Of a stretch of DNA of 64,000 bases, positions 8,601-17,237 are shown in pieces. The stretch is from positions 372,001-436,000 of the forward strand of contig JBKGRZ010000004.1 in the NCBI GenBank assembly GCA_046518185.1, given 5' to 3'. The notes beneath the pieces were generated by a model, which saw only the letters and a list, made by a program, of their open reading frames with translations, did not search any database and was not told the DNA's origin. Position numbers and translations under genes: made by a program. Origin of the DNA: Scandinavium vulneris_A. Lineage in GTDB: Bacteria > Pseudomonadota > Gammaproteobacteria > Enterobacterales > Enterobacteriaceae. The number at the start of each line of letters is the position of its first letter. Positions within the stretch are counted from its first letter, which is position 1.

Positions 8601-8716
8601 GAATAGGAACATGCTTAAATGTATCTGCGGCGTGTGCCGCTACTTTTCATTTTAATTAGAGTTTAAGCATCAGCTCAACTAGGCCCGGAACATTAATTTG
8701 GTTCCGGGCTTTTTTA
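8601..8716 (+). ncRNA. Candidate small RNA divergent from the phage porin
   Basis: This rightward segment of about 115 bases has a layered structure. A perfect 9-bp inverted repeat (ATGCTTAAA at 8611, TTTAAGCAT at 8662) encloses a GCGGC-GTGT-GCCGC hairpin at 8627-8640. A strong intrinsic terminator follows at 8683-8716. No open frame occupies it and no protein gene upstream needs that terminator. A weak promoter (TTCATC at 8567, 16 bases, TAATTT at 8589) would start transcription near 8601. The layout recalls micF, divergent from ompC, and the porin-regulating IpeX RNA of lambdoid phages, but no sequence match to either is claimed. Confidence 0.45.
8683..8716 (+). terminator. Strong rightward intrinsic terminator before gene M
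   Basis: GCCCGGAAC (8683-8691), a 9-base loop and GTTCCGGGC (8701-8709) are followed by six T. There is no T tract on the other strand, so it acts on rightward transcripts. It ends three bases before the ATG of the M-like gene. Confidence 0.85.
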
Positions 8717-8718
8717 TT

Positions 8719-9078
8719 ATGGTGATAAAAGTGGCCGATAAATTTACCTGGACACCTGATGATCCTCTGCAAACGCAGAAAACAGTCAGGTTGCGTGTCG
8801 TCGATTTTGGCGATGGTTACCAACAACGGCGCATCGACGGGATAAACCCGGCCCAGCGCAAACTCTCCTTAACGTTCAACGGTCGCGGGTTCGATGAGAT
8901 TAACGCGATCTGCGACTTCCTCGATACTCAGCAGGATAACGCCACTTCTTTCGACTTCACCGGGCTGGATAGCTCAGTGATCCGTGTAGTTGTTGACAAA
9001 AACAACGGTTATACCCGCACCGATCACGATACCGTCGCTGATGTATCTGTGACCTTTAATCAGGTGTTTGAACCATGA
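8719..9078 (+). CDS. Phage minor tail protein M-like
   Basis: This encodes 119 residues from the ATG at 8719. A GTG at 8731 has a better spaced GGTGA site and would give 115 residues, so the start is uncertain. The motif VRLRVVDFGDGYQQRR matches the 'FGDGY' region of lambda gpM family proteins, which help assemble the tail tip. The start is pressed against the terminator at 8683-8716, so a transcript starting upstream must read through it. The stop overlaps the start of the L-like gene (ATGA). Confidence 0.85.
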   Translation: MVIKVADKFTWTPDDPLQTQKTVRLRVVDFGDGYQQRRIDGINPAQRKLSLTFNGRGFDEINAICDFLDTQQDNATSFDFTGLDSSVIRVVVDKNNGYTRTDHDTVADVSVTFNQVFEP

Positions 9079-9767
9079 CAATTCTTGGCGAGCTTCAGAG
9101 CTACAACCTTGATGCCTGGGTTGAGTTATTTGTACTGGAAATTCCCAGCCAGCCTTCACCGATTTACTTTTGCAGTGATGTAAACGAAATGGGGCAGTCG
9201 GTTATCTGGCAAGGGCAGATGTATCAGGAGTATCCAATATCGGTGTCAGGTATGGGCGTTAACGGGCAGGATGAAGTGAGACCGACGCTGACTCTCTCCA
9301 ATGTCACCGGGCTTATTTCCGGGCTTGTGACCTCATTCGGTGATCTAGTCGGCAGCCGGGTAACGCGTAAACGCACCAAAGTGATTAATCTGGATGCGGC
9401 GAATTTTTCAAACGGTAATTCTATAGCCGACCCGAATTCTTATCTCCCCGATGAGATTTATTTCGTAAACCAGAAGGTTCAGGAAAACAAACTGCAGGCT
9501 CAGTTTGAGCTGACTTCTGCACTCGACTTTGATGGCTTCCAGTTACCGCGGCGGCAGGTTATTGCCAATATCTGCCCGTGGGTTTACCGGGGTGGGGAAT
9601 GCGGCTATGCAGCCAGTACTTATTTCGATGCCGACGATAATCCGGTAACGACGTTCGACGAAGATGTTTGCGGCAAACGCCCGTTGTCCTGCCGCTGCCG
9701 GTTCAATGCTGAGGGCGGGAACAATCCGCTGCCGTTTGGTGGGTTTCCGGGAGCGAGAACACAATGA
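9075..9767 (+). CDS. Phage minor tail protein L-like (cysteine cluster)
   Basis: This 230-residue protein corresponds to lambda gpL, a tail-tip component. The C-terminal domain carries cysteines at 167 (ICPWVYRG), 176 (ECGY), 199 (DVCG), 206 and 208 (SCRC). Lambda gpL is known to bind an iron-sulfur cluster through a C-terminal cysteine set, and the pattern here is compatible with one. It overlaps the M stop and the K start by ATGA, so the M-L-K genes are probably translationally coupled. Confidence 0.88.
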   Translation: MTILGELQSYNLDAWVELFVLEIPSQPSPIYFCSDVNEMGQSVIWQGQMYQEYPISVSGMGVNGQDEVRPTLTLSNVTGLISGLVTSFGDLVGSRVTRKRTKVINLDAANFSNGNSIADPNSYLPDEIYFVNQKVQENKLQAQFELTSALDFDGFQLPRRQVIANICPWVYRGGECGYAASTYFDADDNPVTTFDEDVCGKRPLSCRCRFNAEGGNNPLPFGGFPGARTQ

Positions 9768-10474
9768 TTGATATCGAAAGTGCAGTTCAGCACGCCCGCG
9801 ACGAGTTTCCACGCGAAAGTTGTGGCTTCATTCTTCGGGATGGCACTTATCAGCGATGCAGGAACATTTCGCATAAACCCGAGAGCACTTTTGCAATATC
9901 TCCTGCGGAATACGCACAACACGATGTACGGGCGGTTGTTCATTCTCATCCACATGGTACCGCTGCACTCAGTATCACGGACCGGGCAGCCCATCGAGCC
10001 AGTGGGAAGGAGTGGATTGTTATCGGGCTGGCCGGCGATGACGTAACGACTGCAAGTTATCCGGCAATCAAAGGAGCGCTACCACTTGAGGGGCGCTCTT
10101 TTGTTTTTGGGGTGACCGATTGCTACACGCTCGTTCGCGATTACTACGAGCAGGAACTCGGGATAGAGCTTCCTGATTTTTACCGGGAAGATGAATTCTG
10201 GAAGCGTGGCCACGCGATTTACGACGACAACTATGCAGAGGCTGGTTTCTATAAAGCAGTCGGTGCGCCAGTTGTTGGTGATTTGCTTGTGCTCCGTATC
10301 GGCGCGCCAAAACCTAACCACGGCGCTATTTATCTCGGTAACGGGATGATCCTGCATCACCTACACGGGCGGTTATCCGGGAAGGATTTATACAGCGACT
10401 ATTTCAGGAAAAACACCATTTACGTTTTGAGGCATAAAGATGCGAGAAATCAGGCTACAGGGTCGGCTGGCTGA
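9764..10474 (+). CDS. Phage tail assembly protein K-like, JAMM plus NlpC/P60 peptidase
   Basis: This 236-residue protein has two hydrolase domains. Residues 1-100 are a Mov34/JAMM domain with E18 and C20, H60-S-H62-P, S70 and D73, a full metal-binding HxHP...D set. Residues 105-236 are an NlpC/P60 (C40) peptidoglycan peptidase with the catalytic cysteine at 120 (VTDCYTL) and histidine at 186 (PNHGAIYLG). Lambda gpK has the same fusion and is needed for tail tip assembly, perhaps also for cell-wall cutting. Both active sites look intact. The following gene starts 35 bases inside its 3' end. Confidence 0.9.
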   Translation: MIDIESAVQHARDEFPRESCGFILRDGTYQRCRNISHKPESTFAISPAEYAQHDVRAVVHSHPHGTAALSITDRAAHRASGKEWIVIGLAGDDVTTASYPAIKGALPLEGRSFVFGVTDCYTLVRDYYEQELGIELPDFYREDEFWKRGHAIYDDNYAEAGFYKAVGAPVVGDLLVLRIGAPKPNHGAIYLGNGMILHHLHGRLSGKDLYSDYFRKNTIYVLRHKDARNQATGSAG

Positions 10475-11057
10475 AGTTTGCGGCGAAGTGCACCGTCTTG
10501 AAGTTGGATCAATTCATGAAGCCATCCGGGCGATGAGTGTGCGGCGGCCAGCATTTGCAGACCTGCTGCATGATAGCCAGTTTATGGTCCTGGTGGGTGA
10601 GATTACGGTTGGACCGGATGATATCAAGACGCTGCACGCCGACGAACAACCATTTACTTTTGTGCCGGTAATCAATGGTGCGGATGGTGTCGATAAGGTT
10701 TTCACTGGCCTGGCCATGATGGCGACGACGTTCGTCACATCGTATTTCAAAACAGGGAGCTTTGCAGCGGCTGGCGCTACAACGATAGGAAAGGCTGCCA
10801 GTACATCTCTGGCAGACACAGCACTAGCGCTGGCGGGGTCGGTCGGTACATCTTTAGTTTTGGGAGGGTTGTGTCAACTTCTCACGCCAATGCCGACACT
10901 CAGTAAGACGCAACCCAGTACTTCATCGTCAGATGTTTTTGCTGGTGCGACAAATACCTCTCAGCAAGGAATGCCGGTGCCGCTGTTGTACGGAACATTG
11001 ATTGTTGGCGGCCCTGTTATTTCCAGCGGTGTCTCAACCACGGACGTACCAATATGA
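10440..11057 (+). CDS. Phage tail assembly protein I-like
   Basis: This is a 205-residue protein whose ATG at 10440 lies within the K-like gene in another frame. Residues 1-85 are a ubiquitin-like fold segment (MREIRLQGRLAEVCG), then a hydrophobic Ala/Gly-rich helix region around 90-150, and a short C-terminal part ending STTDVPI. This is the standard architecture of lambda gpI, which acts with K, L and J to build the tail tip and is not found in mature virions. It overlaps J by ATGA. Confidence 0.85.
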   Translation: MREIRLQGRLAEVCGEVHRLEVGSIHEAIRAMSVRRPAFADLLHDSQFMVLVGEITVGPDDIKTLHADEQPFTFVPVINGADGVDKVFTGLAMMATTFVTSYFKTGSFAAAGATTIGKAASTSLADTALALAGSVGTSLVLGGLCQLLTPMPTLSKTQPSTSSSDVFAGATNTSQQGMPVPLLYGTLIVGGPVISSGVSTTDVPI

Positions 11058-14000
11058 CGGATAAAAATATTTTCCTGACCGGTTCGAAAGGAGGCGGTTC
11101 ATCACACACGCCGACGGAAGACCCCGACAGTCTGAAATCGCGGAGTTACTCCCGGCAGGTGATTGCCATCAGTGAGGGCGAAATTGGTGGTCTGCTCAAT
11201 GGCTCAAAATCGCTGTACCTGAACGGCGTGCCACTGCAAAACGACGATGATTCCTACAACTACCAAAACGTGACGTGGGATTTTCAGCCAGGCACTCAAG
11301 GACAGCCTGTTCTCTCGATTATTGAAGGGGCTGAAGATGTTCAGGACGTGAACATTGAACTGAAATATAACGTTCCTCAGGTGCAGGAAATCACCGATGT
11401 TAACGCTAACAGCTTTACCGTTTCGGTGAAAACTTCCCAGATGATCCAGGAGGACACTGACGATGGCGATATTCATGGTTCAAGCGTTAGCTATAAAATC
11501 GAATATATGCCATCAGACACGAAGAATTGGATCGAAGCCGGCAGTCAGACTATCAGCGGTAAAACCACGTCGGGCTATGTCCGTGATGCGTCATACGCGT
11601 TAACTGGAACTGGGCCGTGGCAGATACGCGTTACGCGGACAACGGAAGATTCAGCCAGTGCCAGCGTCATGAACCAGACGTTCTGGCAAACACTCGGTTG
11701 GAAAATTAACGACCAATATCGATACCCGAATACAGCGGTGATTGGCATTAGTGTGGATGCGTCTCAATTCGACAGCGTGCCGACAATCGCGGGAGAGTAT
11801 CGTGGGCTGTATATCAGCGTGCCGTCAAACTATGACCCGGACACGCGCGCTTATTCTGGGGACTGGGACGGCACGTTTAAACAGGCCGTCAGTGATAATC
11901 CTGCCTGGGTGTTGTACGACATCCTCATCAATGACCGCTACGGTGTCGGTTCCGTTGTCGGTGGTGACATGGTTGATAAATGGGGTCTGTATGTTATCGC
12001 GCAATACTGTGATGAGCTGGTGGACGATGGGAAGGGCGGGCAGGAGCCTCGTTTCAGCTGCAATCTGTATTTGCAGGATCAGCAGGATGCTTATCAGACT
12101 ATCAGCGATATCTGCAGTATTTTTCGTGGAATGATGTATTGGGGAGCGTCCGGTGTAATGGTCACGCAGGACAGCCCGCCGCCATCAACTAAATACCAGT
12201 TCACCAATGCCAACGTGACGAACGACGGTTTCGTATATCACGGTTCCACACGTAATACCCGCTACAATGCCGCGTTGGTCAGCTGGAACGACCTTACGCA
12301 GATGGGTAACGCTGTGCAGGAATATGTCGAGTATTCCGACGGTATAGCGCTTGATGGTGCGATTCGACAGGTGCAGGTTCAGGCTATCGGCTGTACGTCG
12401 CAGGGGCAGGCTCACCGCCTGGGTAAATGGGCTATATATCAGAGCCGCATGGGTGAGGTTGTTTCATTCACCACTGGCATGGAGGCGAATATTCCCCGGC
12501 CGGGTGACGTCATTCAAATTGCCGATGCGTTTCGCGCCGGGCGGCGCATGGGGGGCCGGACGGGGTCGAACAGCACCAAATCGCAGATAGTATTGGATAG
12601 TACAGTTTCGATTACTGGGGGAGTGAACAGCTATATCAGCGTGATTCTACCCGATGGATCGCTTGAAACGCGCCAGATTAACGATGTTGGCGAGGTTCAG
12701 CAGGTATCGCCTGTTTCAGTATTCAGTGACGCACCGGTTCCGGGGAGTACCTTTGTCATTGCTTCCGACGATCTCGAACCACAGTTATTTCGGGCCGTAT
12801 CGGTGATGGAATCAGATGACGGCGGGTACGATATCTCCGGGGTGACTTACAACGCCAGCTCTTATCCTTTCATTGAAGACGGCGAGCAGCTGGTCATTCC
12901 TGACACCAGCGATATCTCAACCGTTCCTGAACCGGTGGGAAACCTCACCTTTGCAGAATCGTTTTATCTGGCAAACCCGACGACGGTGAAAAGTAAAATC
13001 AACGTGTCATGGGCGGCATCACGCAACCCAATGATCCGGGGATACATCACATCATACAGAGGCCCAAATAATGACAACTGGATAACTAATCCCGAAATCA
13101 CAACTGCCAGTTTTGACATTCTGGATTCAGTAACAGGGGATTACGACGTCAAAGTTTTTGAAGTGAACGTTGTTGGTGTCAGTGGGCCAATTACAGAGCA
13201 GACCTATGATGCTCAGGCTAGCCAGATGCCGCCTGAATCACTTACCGGACTTTCGCTGACGAATCTAAACAGCTGGGCGCTGATGAGCTGGGATCCTGTA
13301 ACTGATGTAGCGGTCAAAATCGGGGGGTATGTGCGTTTCAGGCTATGCCAGGACGTGAATAATATCAGTTGGCAAAACGGGATTGCCATTGGTGGCGATA
13401 TTCCTGGTAACGTTACAAGTGCGCAATTGCCGCTATTAGCAGGCGTCTATATGGCGAAGACTGTTAGCTGCTACGGAGTTGAGTCTCAGGAATTTGTCGA
13501 GGTCGAAACAGATGCCGCAGCTATCAACGCAATGAATGCAGTGGAGACGTTCAAGGGGGAGCCTTGGAGCGGAGCTCGCAATGGTCTGGAAATCGACAGT
13601 AACTGCTATCTAAGGTTGATAGTTTCCGAAGACGGCAAGCACGTAGAGACGACTAGCGGTACATGGGTGAGTGATCAGGTAGTTGATTTGGGCAGTGTTT
13701 TTACCTCCCGCCTCACAGCAGAAATCGGTATTGCGGGTCAGGAATTGGGCGACACGATGGATACATGGCCTGACGTTGACACCCGACCTGATTGGGATGG
13801 AACCGTAACTGATGCGACCGGGAAATTCTATGTTAGGACTACCAATCAGGATCCTGCAAATGAGATTTGGTCCGATTGGAATGAATTTGTTGTCGGAGAT
13901 TGGCAGGCCAGAGCATTTCAGTTTGGCTGCCAGTTATTAACGCAAAACGATACGCACACGCCGATATTGTACAAATTCGATGTGACTATCGACATGCCGG

Positions 14001-14248
14001 ATACAACACAGTCAGGTTACGACGTTGCTATTGCCGCTGGCGGCACGCACGTAACTTACCCTCAACCCTTCAATGCCACTCCCGCCGTGTCGGTCACTGC
14101 ACAGAACATGGTTCAGGGAGAGCAGTACAAGGTCACTAACCGTGATCGCTTTGGTTTCGACGTTCAGTTATTGGGTGCTGACGGTACGCCGTTCGACGGC
14201 ACGATCGACTGGATAGCCAAAGGCTACGGTAAACAAATTTCGGAATAG
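11054..14248 (+). CDS. Phage host specificity / central tail tip protein J-like
   Basis: At 1,064 residues this is the largest phage protein. The N-terminal two thirds follow the lambda J family (GGGSSHTPTEDPDSLKSRSY near the start; DGTFKQAVSDNPAWVLYDIL around 275-295). Fibronectin-like segments lie around 640-820, and a variable receptor-binding end follows. J forms the hub and central fibre of the tail tip and sets the receptor used, an outer membrane protein in lambda. Because the same prophage carries a porin gene, receptor and exclusion effects may be linked, but nothing in the sequence shows this. Confidence 0.92.
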   Translation: MTDKNIFLTGSKGGGSSHTPTEDPDSLKSRSYSRQVIAISEGEIGGLLNGSKSLYLNGVPLQNDDDSYNYQNVTWDFQPGTQGQPVLSIIEGAEDVQDVNIELKYNVPQVQEITDVNANSFTVSVKTSQMIQEDTDDGDIHGSSVSYKIEYMPSDTKNWIEAGSQTISGKTTSGYVRDASYALTGTGPWQIRVTRTTEDSASASVMNQTFWQTLGWKINDQYRYPNTAVIGISVDASQFDSVPTIAGEYRGLYISVPSNYDPDTRAYSGDWDGTFKQAVSDNPAWVLYDILINDRYGVGSVVGGDMVDKWGLYVIAQYCDELVDDGKGGQEPRFSCNLYLQDQQDAYQTISDICSIFRGMMYWGASGVMVTQDSPPPSTKYQFTNANVTNDGFVYHGSTRNTRYNAALVSWNDLTQMGNAVQEYVEYSDGIALDGAIRQVQVQAIGCTSQGQAHRLGKWAIYQSRMGEVVSFTTGMEANIPRPGDVIQIADAFRAGRRMGGRTGSNSTKSQIVLDSTVSITGGVNSYISVILPDGSLETRQINDVGEVQQVSPVSVFSDAPVPGSTFVIASDDLEPQLFRAVSVMESDDGGYDISGVTYNASSYPFIEDGEQLVIPDTSDISTVPEPVGNLTFAESFYLANPTTVKSKINVSWAASRNPMIRGYITSYRGPNNDNWITNPEITTASFDILDSVTGDYDVKVFEVNVVGVSGPITEQTYDAQASQMPPESLTGLSLTNLNSWALMSWDPVTDVAVKIGGYVRFRLCQDVNNISWQNGIAIGGDIPGNVTSAQLPLLAGVYMAKTVSCYGVESQEFVEVETDAAAINAMNAVETFKGEPWSGARNGLEIDSNCYLRLIVSEDGKHVETTSGTWVSDQVVDLGSVFTSRLTAEIGIAGQELGDTMDTWPDVDTRPDWDGTVTDATGKFYVRTTNQDPANEIWSDWNEFVVGDWQARAFQFGCQLLTQNDTHTPILYKFDVTIDMPDTTQSGYDVAIAAGGTHVTYPQPFNATPAVSVTAQNMVQGEQYKVTNRDRFGFDVQLLGADGTPFDGTIDWIAKGYGKQISE

Positions 14249-14256
14249 AGGTCATC

Positions 14257-15357
14257 ATGGGAGTTTTTGACAAGCGTACAGTTAAACGTGCGCCGCGTGT
14301 GCTGCGCCGAAAAAACATCGGCGCTTTACGTGAGCAATTGCAGAATAGTGGAGAACTGGTATCACTGACGAGTCAGCACTCGATGGTGATTGAGGACGAT
14401 ACCGGGCTTAATGTTCGTCTCGATATCAACGATGCTTTTCAGGCACAGGCCAGTAACCAGATTGGCAGCACTGAGCCGCCCGTAATGTATGCGGGTCAAC
14501 TCTGGGCTGATACCGGCACAATGAAGCTCAGGCAGCGAAATAGTGCAAATACTGCCTGGGTTGAAATGGCGATTCTGGATAAGACAGCGGTCCTGACGGT
14601 TAACGGCGTGAATGCTGATGCCAATGGTAATATCGCAGTGTCGTTTACTGTTGATGATGTTCAGGGGGCCGTGCCAGAAACACGCAAAGTAAATGGCCAT
14701 GCGCTAAGTACTGATATTAATGTTACTTCGAGTGATATTTTTAATGGTCAGGCGGTTTCGTTAGGAGGTGGTGATAATATTAATAGTAAAACAACTGCTG
14801 GCCTTTATTATAATGCGGCGAATTCTAATGCGACTTCTGCGAATAATTATCCATCAACGAATGCTGGTGCATTGCTCGTTATGAAAGATCCTGGCTGCAC
14901 GCAGGTTTATTATGAATATGGAGCCGCAAATAGTAATAAACCGAGAATTTATCATCGAGGTTTCTATTCAAATACCTGGAGTTCATGGGAGCAGGTTTAT
15001 GATTCTGGCAATCAACCACCATACCCTGTTACAAGCGTAAACGGTAAAACTGGCGCGGTGTCAATATCTGCTGCTGATACAGGGGCAATTACCAGTATCG
15101 TTCCGACATCAGGGGGGGTGGGGGAAACGGCGTTGATGCTATCTAACTGGGATGACCATTCTGCGGTTCATGGCGGCACCCTTGCCGGCAGTGTGCTCCA
15201 GTTCGGTGGTGCTGTCTTTCAGAGTATCGGCAGCGGTGGTGGTAATAGTCTCGCGATAGGTGACGGTGTGCCTGCTGGAACGTGGCGCTGTACAGGCAGT
15301 GCAGACAGATGGAGCAATTATCCTAATGGTGTGAGTACTTTTCAGAGGATTTCATGA
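14257..15357 (+). CDS. Phage tail fibre protein
   Basis: This 366-residue protein starts at the ATG at 14257 behind AGAGGTC. Repeated modules of the form V-N-G-x-x-G-x-V/I-x-V-S...D are visible at about residues 129 (VNGVNADANGNIAV), 160 (VNGHALSTDINV) and 264 (VNGKTGAVSISA). These are common in the shafts of trimeric tail fibres. The C-terminal 80 residues are Gly/Ser-rich. A G7-T-G5 tract at 15112-15124 lies inside the coding region. The stop overlaps the next ATG (ATGA), which pairs it with its assembly protein. Confidence 0.8.
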   Translation: MGVFDKRTVKRAPRVLRRKNIGALREQLQNSGELVSLTSQHSMVIEDDTGLNVRLDINDAFQAQASNQIGSTEPPVMYAGQLWADTGTMKLRQRNSANTAWVEMAILDKTAVLTVNGVNADANGNIAVSFTVDDVQGAVPETRKVNGHALSTDINVTSSDIFNGQAVSLGGGDNINSKTTAGLYYNAANSNATSANNYPSTNAGALLVMKDPGCTQVYYEYGAANSNKPRIYHRGFYSNTWSSWEQVYDSGNQPPYPVTSVNGKTGAVSISAADTGAITSIVPTSGGVGETALMLSNWDDHSAVHGGTLAGSVLQFGGAVFQSIGSGGGNSLAIGDGVPAGTWRCTGSADRWSNYPNGVSTFQRIS

Positions 15358-15854
15358 TGGGGTTAAAAAAGTTAAATTCGGAGTATGATAAAATATCAAA
15401 TATCAGAAAGCCTGTCTTCGTAATGGAAAACAAATCAGCAATTGATGTATTAATTCATCATGAGGATTTTGGCGATATCATGTTTACTGCCGCCGCGTAC
15501 GACACAGAACAACATGGACGCATGTTGTGGCAGGAGTTAATGGATGGTGTACATGGACAAATTGCAGAATTCGATGTTGATGCATTCAATCAAAGAATTT
15601 CGAACCTTAAAAAGTATCAAGATGAAGAAAAGTACAGCGCTCTGCTGCGTCTTAGCAACGATATCCAACTTCAATATGTTAATAAGAAAATTCTTTCTGA
15701 ACGGGGTTTGTTTGATTCACTGACAGAAGTTGAGGAAGAAGAATTGACTGAAATTGAACTATTTTCGGCGCAGCTTCTAAGCGTGCGGCCGCAACTGGGG
15801 AATGAAACCGTGAACTGGCCTACGCTTCCAACTGTACTGCAAAACAAAAAATAA
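15354..15854 (+). CDS. Putative tail fibre assembly chaperone
   Basis: This 166-residue acidic protein overlaps the stop of the tail fibre gene by four bases. Tail fibre assembly (Tfa-like) chaperones lie directly downstream of fibre genes in this way and help the C-terminal tip trimerise. The sequence (for example WQELMDGVHGQIAEFD and the end WPTLPTVLQNKK) has the general look of small enterophage assembly proteins, but I do not recognise a precise family. The local A+T content is higher than in the flanking tail genes, suggesting module exchange. Confidence 0.55.
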   Translation: MMGLKKLNSEYDKISNIRKPVFVMENKSAIDVLIHHEDFGDIMFTAAAYDTEQHGRMLWQELMDGVHGQIAEFDVDAFNQRISNLKKYQDEEKYSALLRLSNDIQLQYVNKKILSERGLFDSLTEVEEEELTEIELFSAQLLSVRPQLGNETVNWPTLPTVLQNKK

Positions 15855-15877
15855 ACGTTTATCGCATGGGATCTTCT

Positions 15878-17074
15878 ATGTCTCTCACCATAAAAATATC
15901 AGGGGTGTATTGCAGCCCATTAGCACAGCCGATACCTGGCGTGACGTTAGAGTTCGTCAGTCAGTGCAATTCAGCGCAAACGCAATTAATGACCACTGTT
16001 AGCACAATTACCGGCGCCGATGCTGCATACGCCATTGAGCTGGTACCGAATGCGTACATAGTGAGTGAAATTTCAGGTAATAAGCGCAAACGCCTTGGCA
16101 ATATCAAAATTTATCCGGATAGCGTGCCGGGTACGATCAATGAATACCTGACGGCATTCAAACCGGACCAGATGCAACCTGGCATCCTCGCGGAAATGGA
16201 AGAGATTCTGAAGGAAACTAAGCAGGCGGCAGACGAGGCGGGCGTAAATCCGCGGGGGGCGTACGATGCGTCCGTTCAGTACGCTAAGAATGGCTTGGTG
16301 CAATTCCAGGGCAGCCAATACAGAGCTACTACCGGCATCTGCAACGTTCAACCGCCTGTCGCACCGTGGGAGTTGTTTGTTTCAGCTGGTAAGGATGGGC
16401 CGCCCAACATATTAACAGTCGATACCGTTACCACTTTGCCAGCCGGCAGCATGGCCACGGTCGAAATAATCGGTGACACACCGAACCAGACCATTAATTT
16501 CGGGATACCGCAGGGGGAATCGGGCGCAAGTAGCGTGCCAGCCAGCTGGGATGCTCCTGGCAGCTATGTGTTTGGTTACTACACTGTGGCGGCGGGAGAG
16601 TCGTATCTGTCACCCGGGGCAACCGTTCCGGCATCAGCGGTCAGCGTAGGTGATGTGCAGGTCAGTGTTAGCGGTGGAGTCACTACAGTAACCCTTGGCT
16701 GGGTGAAACACCCCAGCGGTGGAACGTGGCGGCTGCAGGGCAGCACAGGACGGCGCGATACAGTACCGGACATTACAAGTATGCAATGCGGTCTGGTGTT
16801 TGTGCGTATTGATAATCCTCCGGCTATCACTCTTACAGGACAGCCTGGGGCAGTGCAGTATTCAGCGCGAAATTGTCGTTATACAGCAGCCGACCATTCG
16901 ATCATTGACTGCGAAATACAAAATGCTGATAAGTGGCTGCCGTTCACCGCTTCGCCGGAGGACAGCACGACATATGGACCAATTATCTATCAAAATGCAG
17001 TGGCGGGGTTGTACGGAGAGGTAAGTCCATACGTACAGACTTATTCGTCGTCGTATTGCGTTGATAAGAGGTGA
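15878..17074 (+). CDS. Second tail fibre protein with prophage tail-fibre N-terminal domain
   Basis: This encodes a 398-residue protein. The ATG at 15878 (MSLTIKISGVYCSP) is chosen over the ATG at 15866 because it has a GGGA site six bases upstream and matches the usual start of the Phage_tail_N (PF08400) domain. Residues 1-100 attach the fibre to the tail. A short helical linker follows (EEILKETKQAADEAG), then a carbohydrate-binding-like module around 125-165 (RGAYDASVQYAKNGLVQ) and a Ser/Gly/Thr-rich distal part ending SSSYCVDKR. No assembly gene follows. It is the last phage gene before attR. Confidence 0.82.
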   Translation: MSLTIKISGVYCSPLAQPIPGVTLEFVSQCNSAQTQLMTTVSTITGADAAYAIELVPNAYIVSEISGNKRKRLGNIKIYPDSVPGTINEYLTAFKPDQMQPGILAEMEEILKETKQAADEAGVNPRGAYDASVQYAKNGLVQFQGSQYRATTGICNVQPPVAPWELFVSAGKDGPPNILTVDTVTTLPAGSMATVEIIGDTPNQTINFGIPQGESGASSVPASWDAPGSYVFGYYTVAAGESYLSPGATVPASAVSVGDVQVSVSGGVTTVTLGWVKHPSGGTWRLQGSTGRRDTVPDITSMQCGLVFVRIDNPPAITLTGQPGAVQYSARNCRYTAADHSIIDCEIQNADKWLPFTASPEDSTTYGPIIYQNAVAGLYGEVSPYVQTYSSSYCVDKR

Positions 17075-17094
17075 TAACCTCAAGCGGTTTTTTA
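17068..17094 (+). terminator. Possible terminator at the end of the late operon
   Basis: GAGGT-GATA-ACCTC overlaps the last tail-fibre stop, and six T follow at 17088-17093. The stem is short and separated from the T tract by six bases, so this is a weak call. Confidence 0.35.
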
Positions 17095-17237
17095 CCGAAA
17101 TTTGCCCGAATTCGAGCGAAAAAAGTGATATGTATTTGATCGTTAAGGTGTGCGGTGGAACGTATTTTTGAACAGTGTCTCGGCGACTTGGATTGTAACT
17201 GATTGATTTTACAATTAAATACAGGGTTGTGGCGAGA

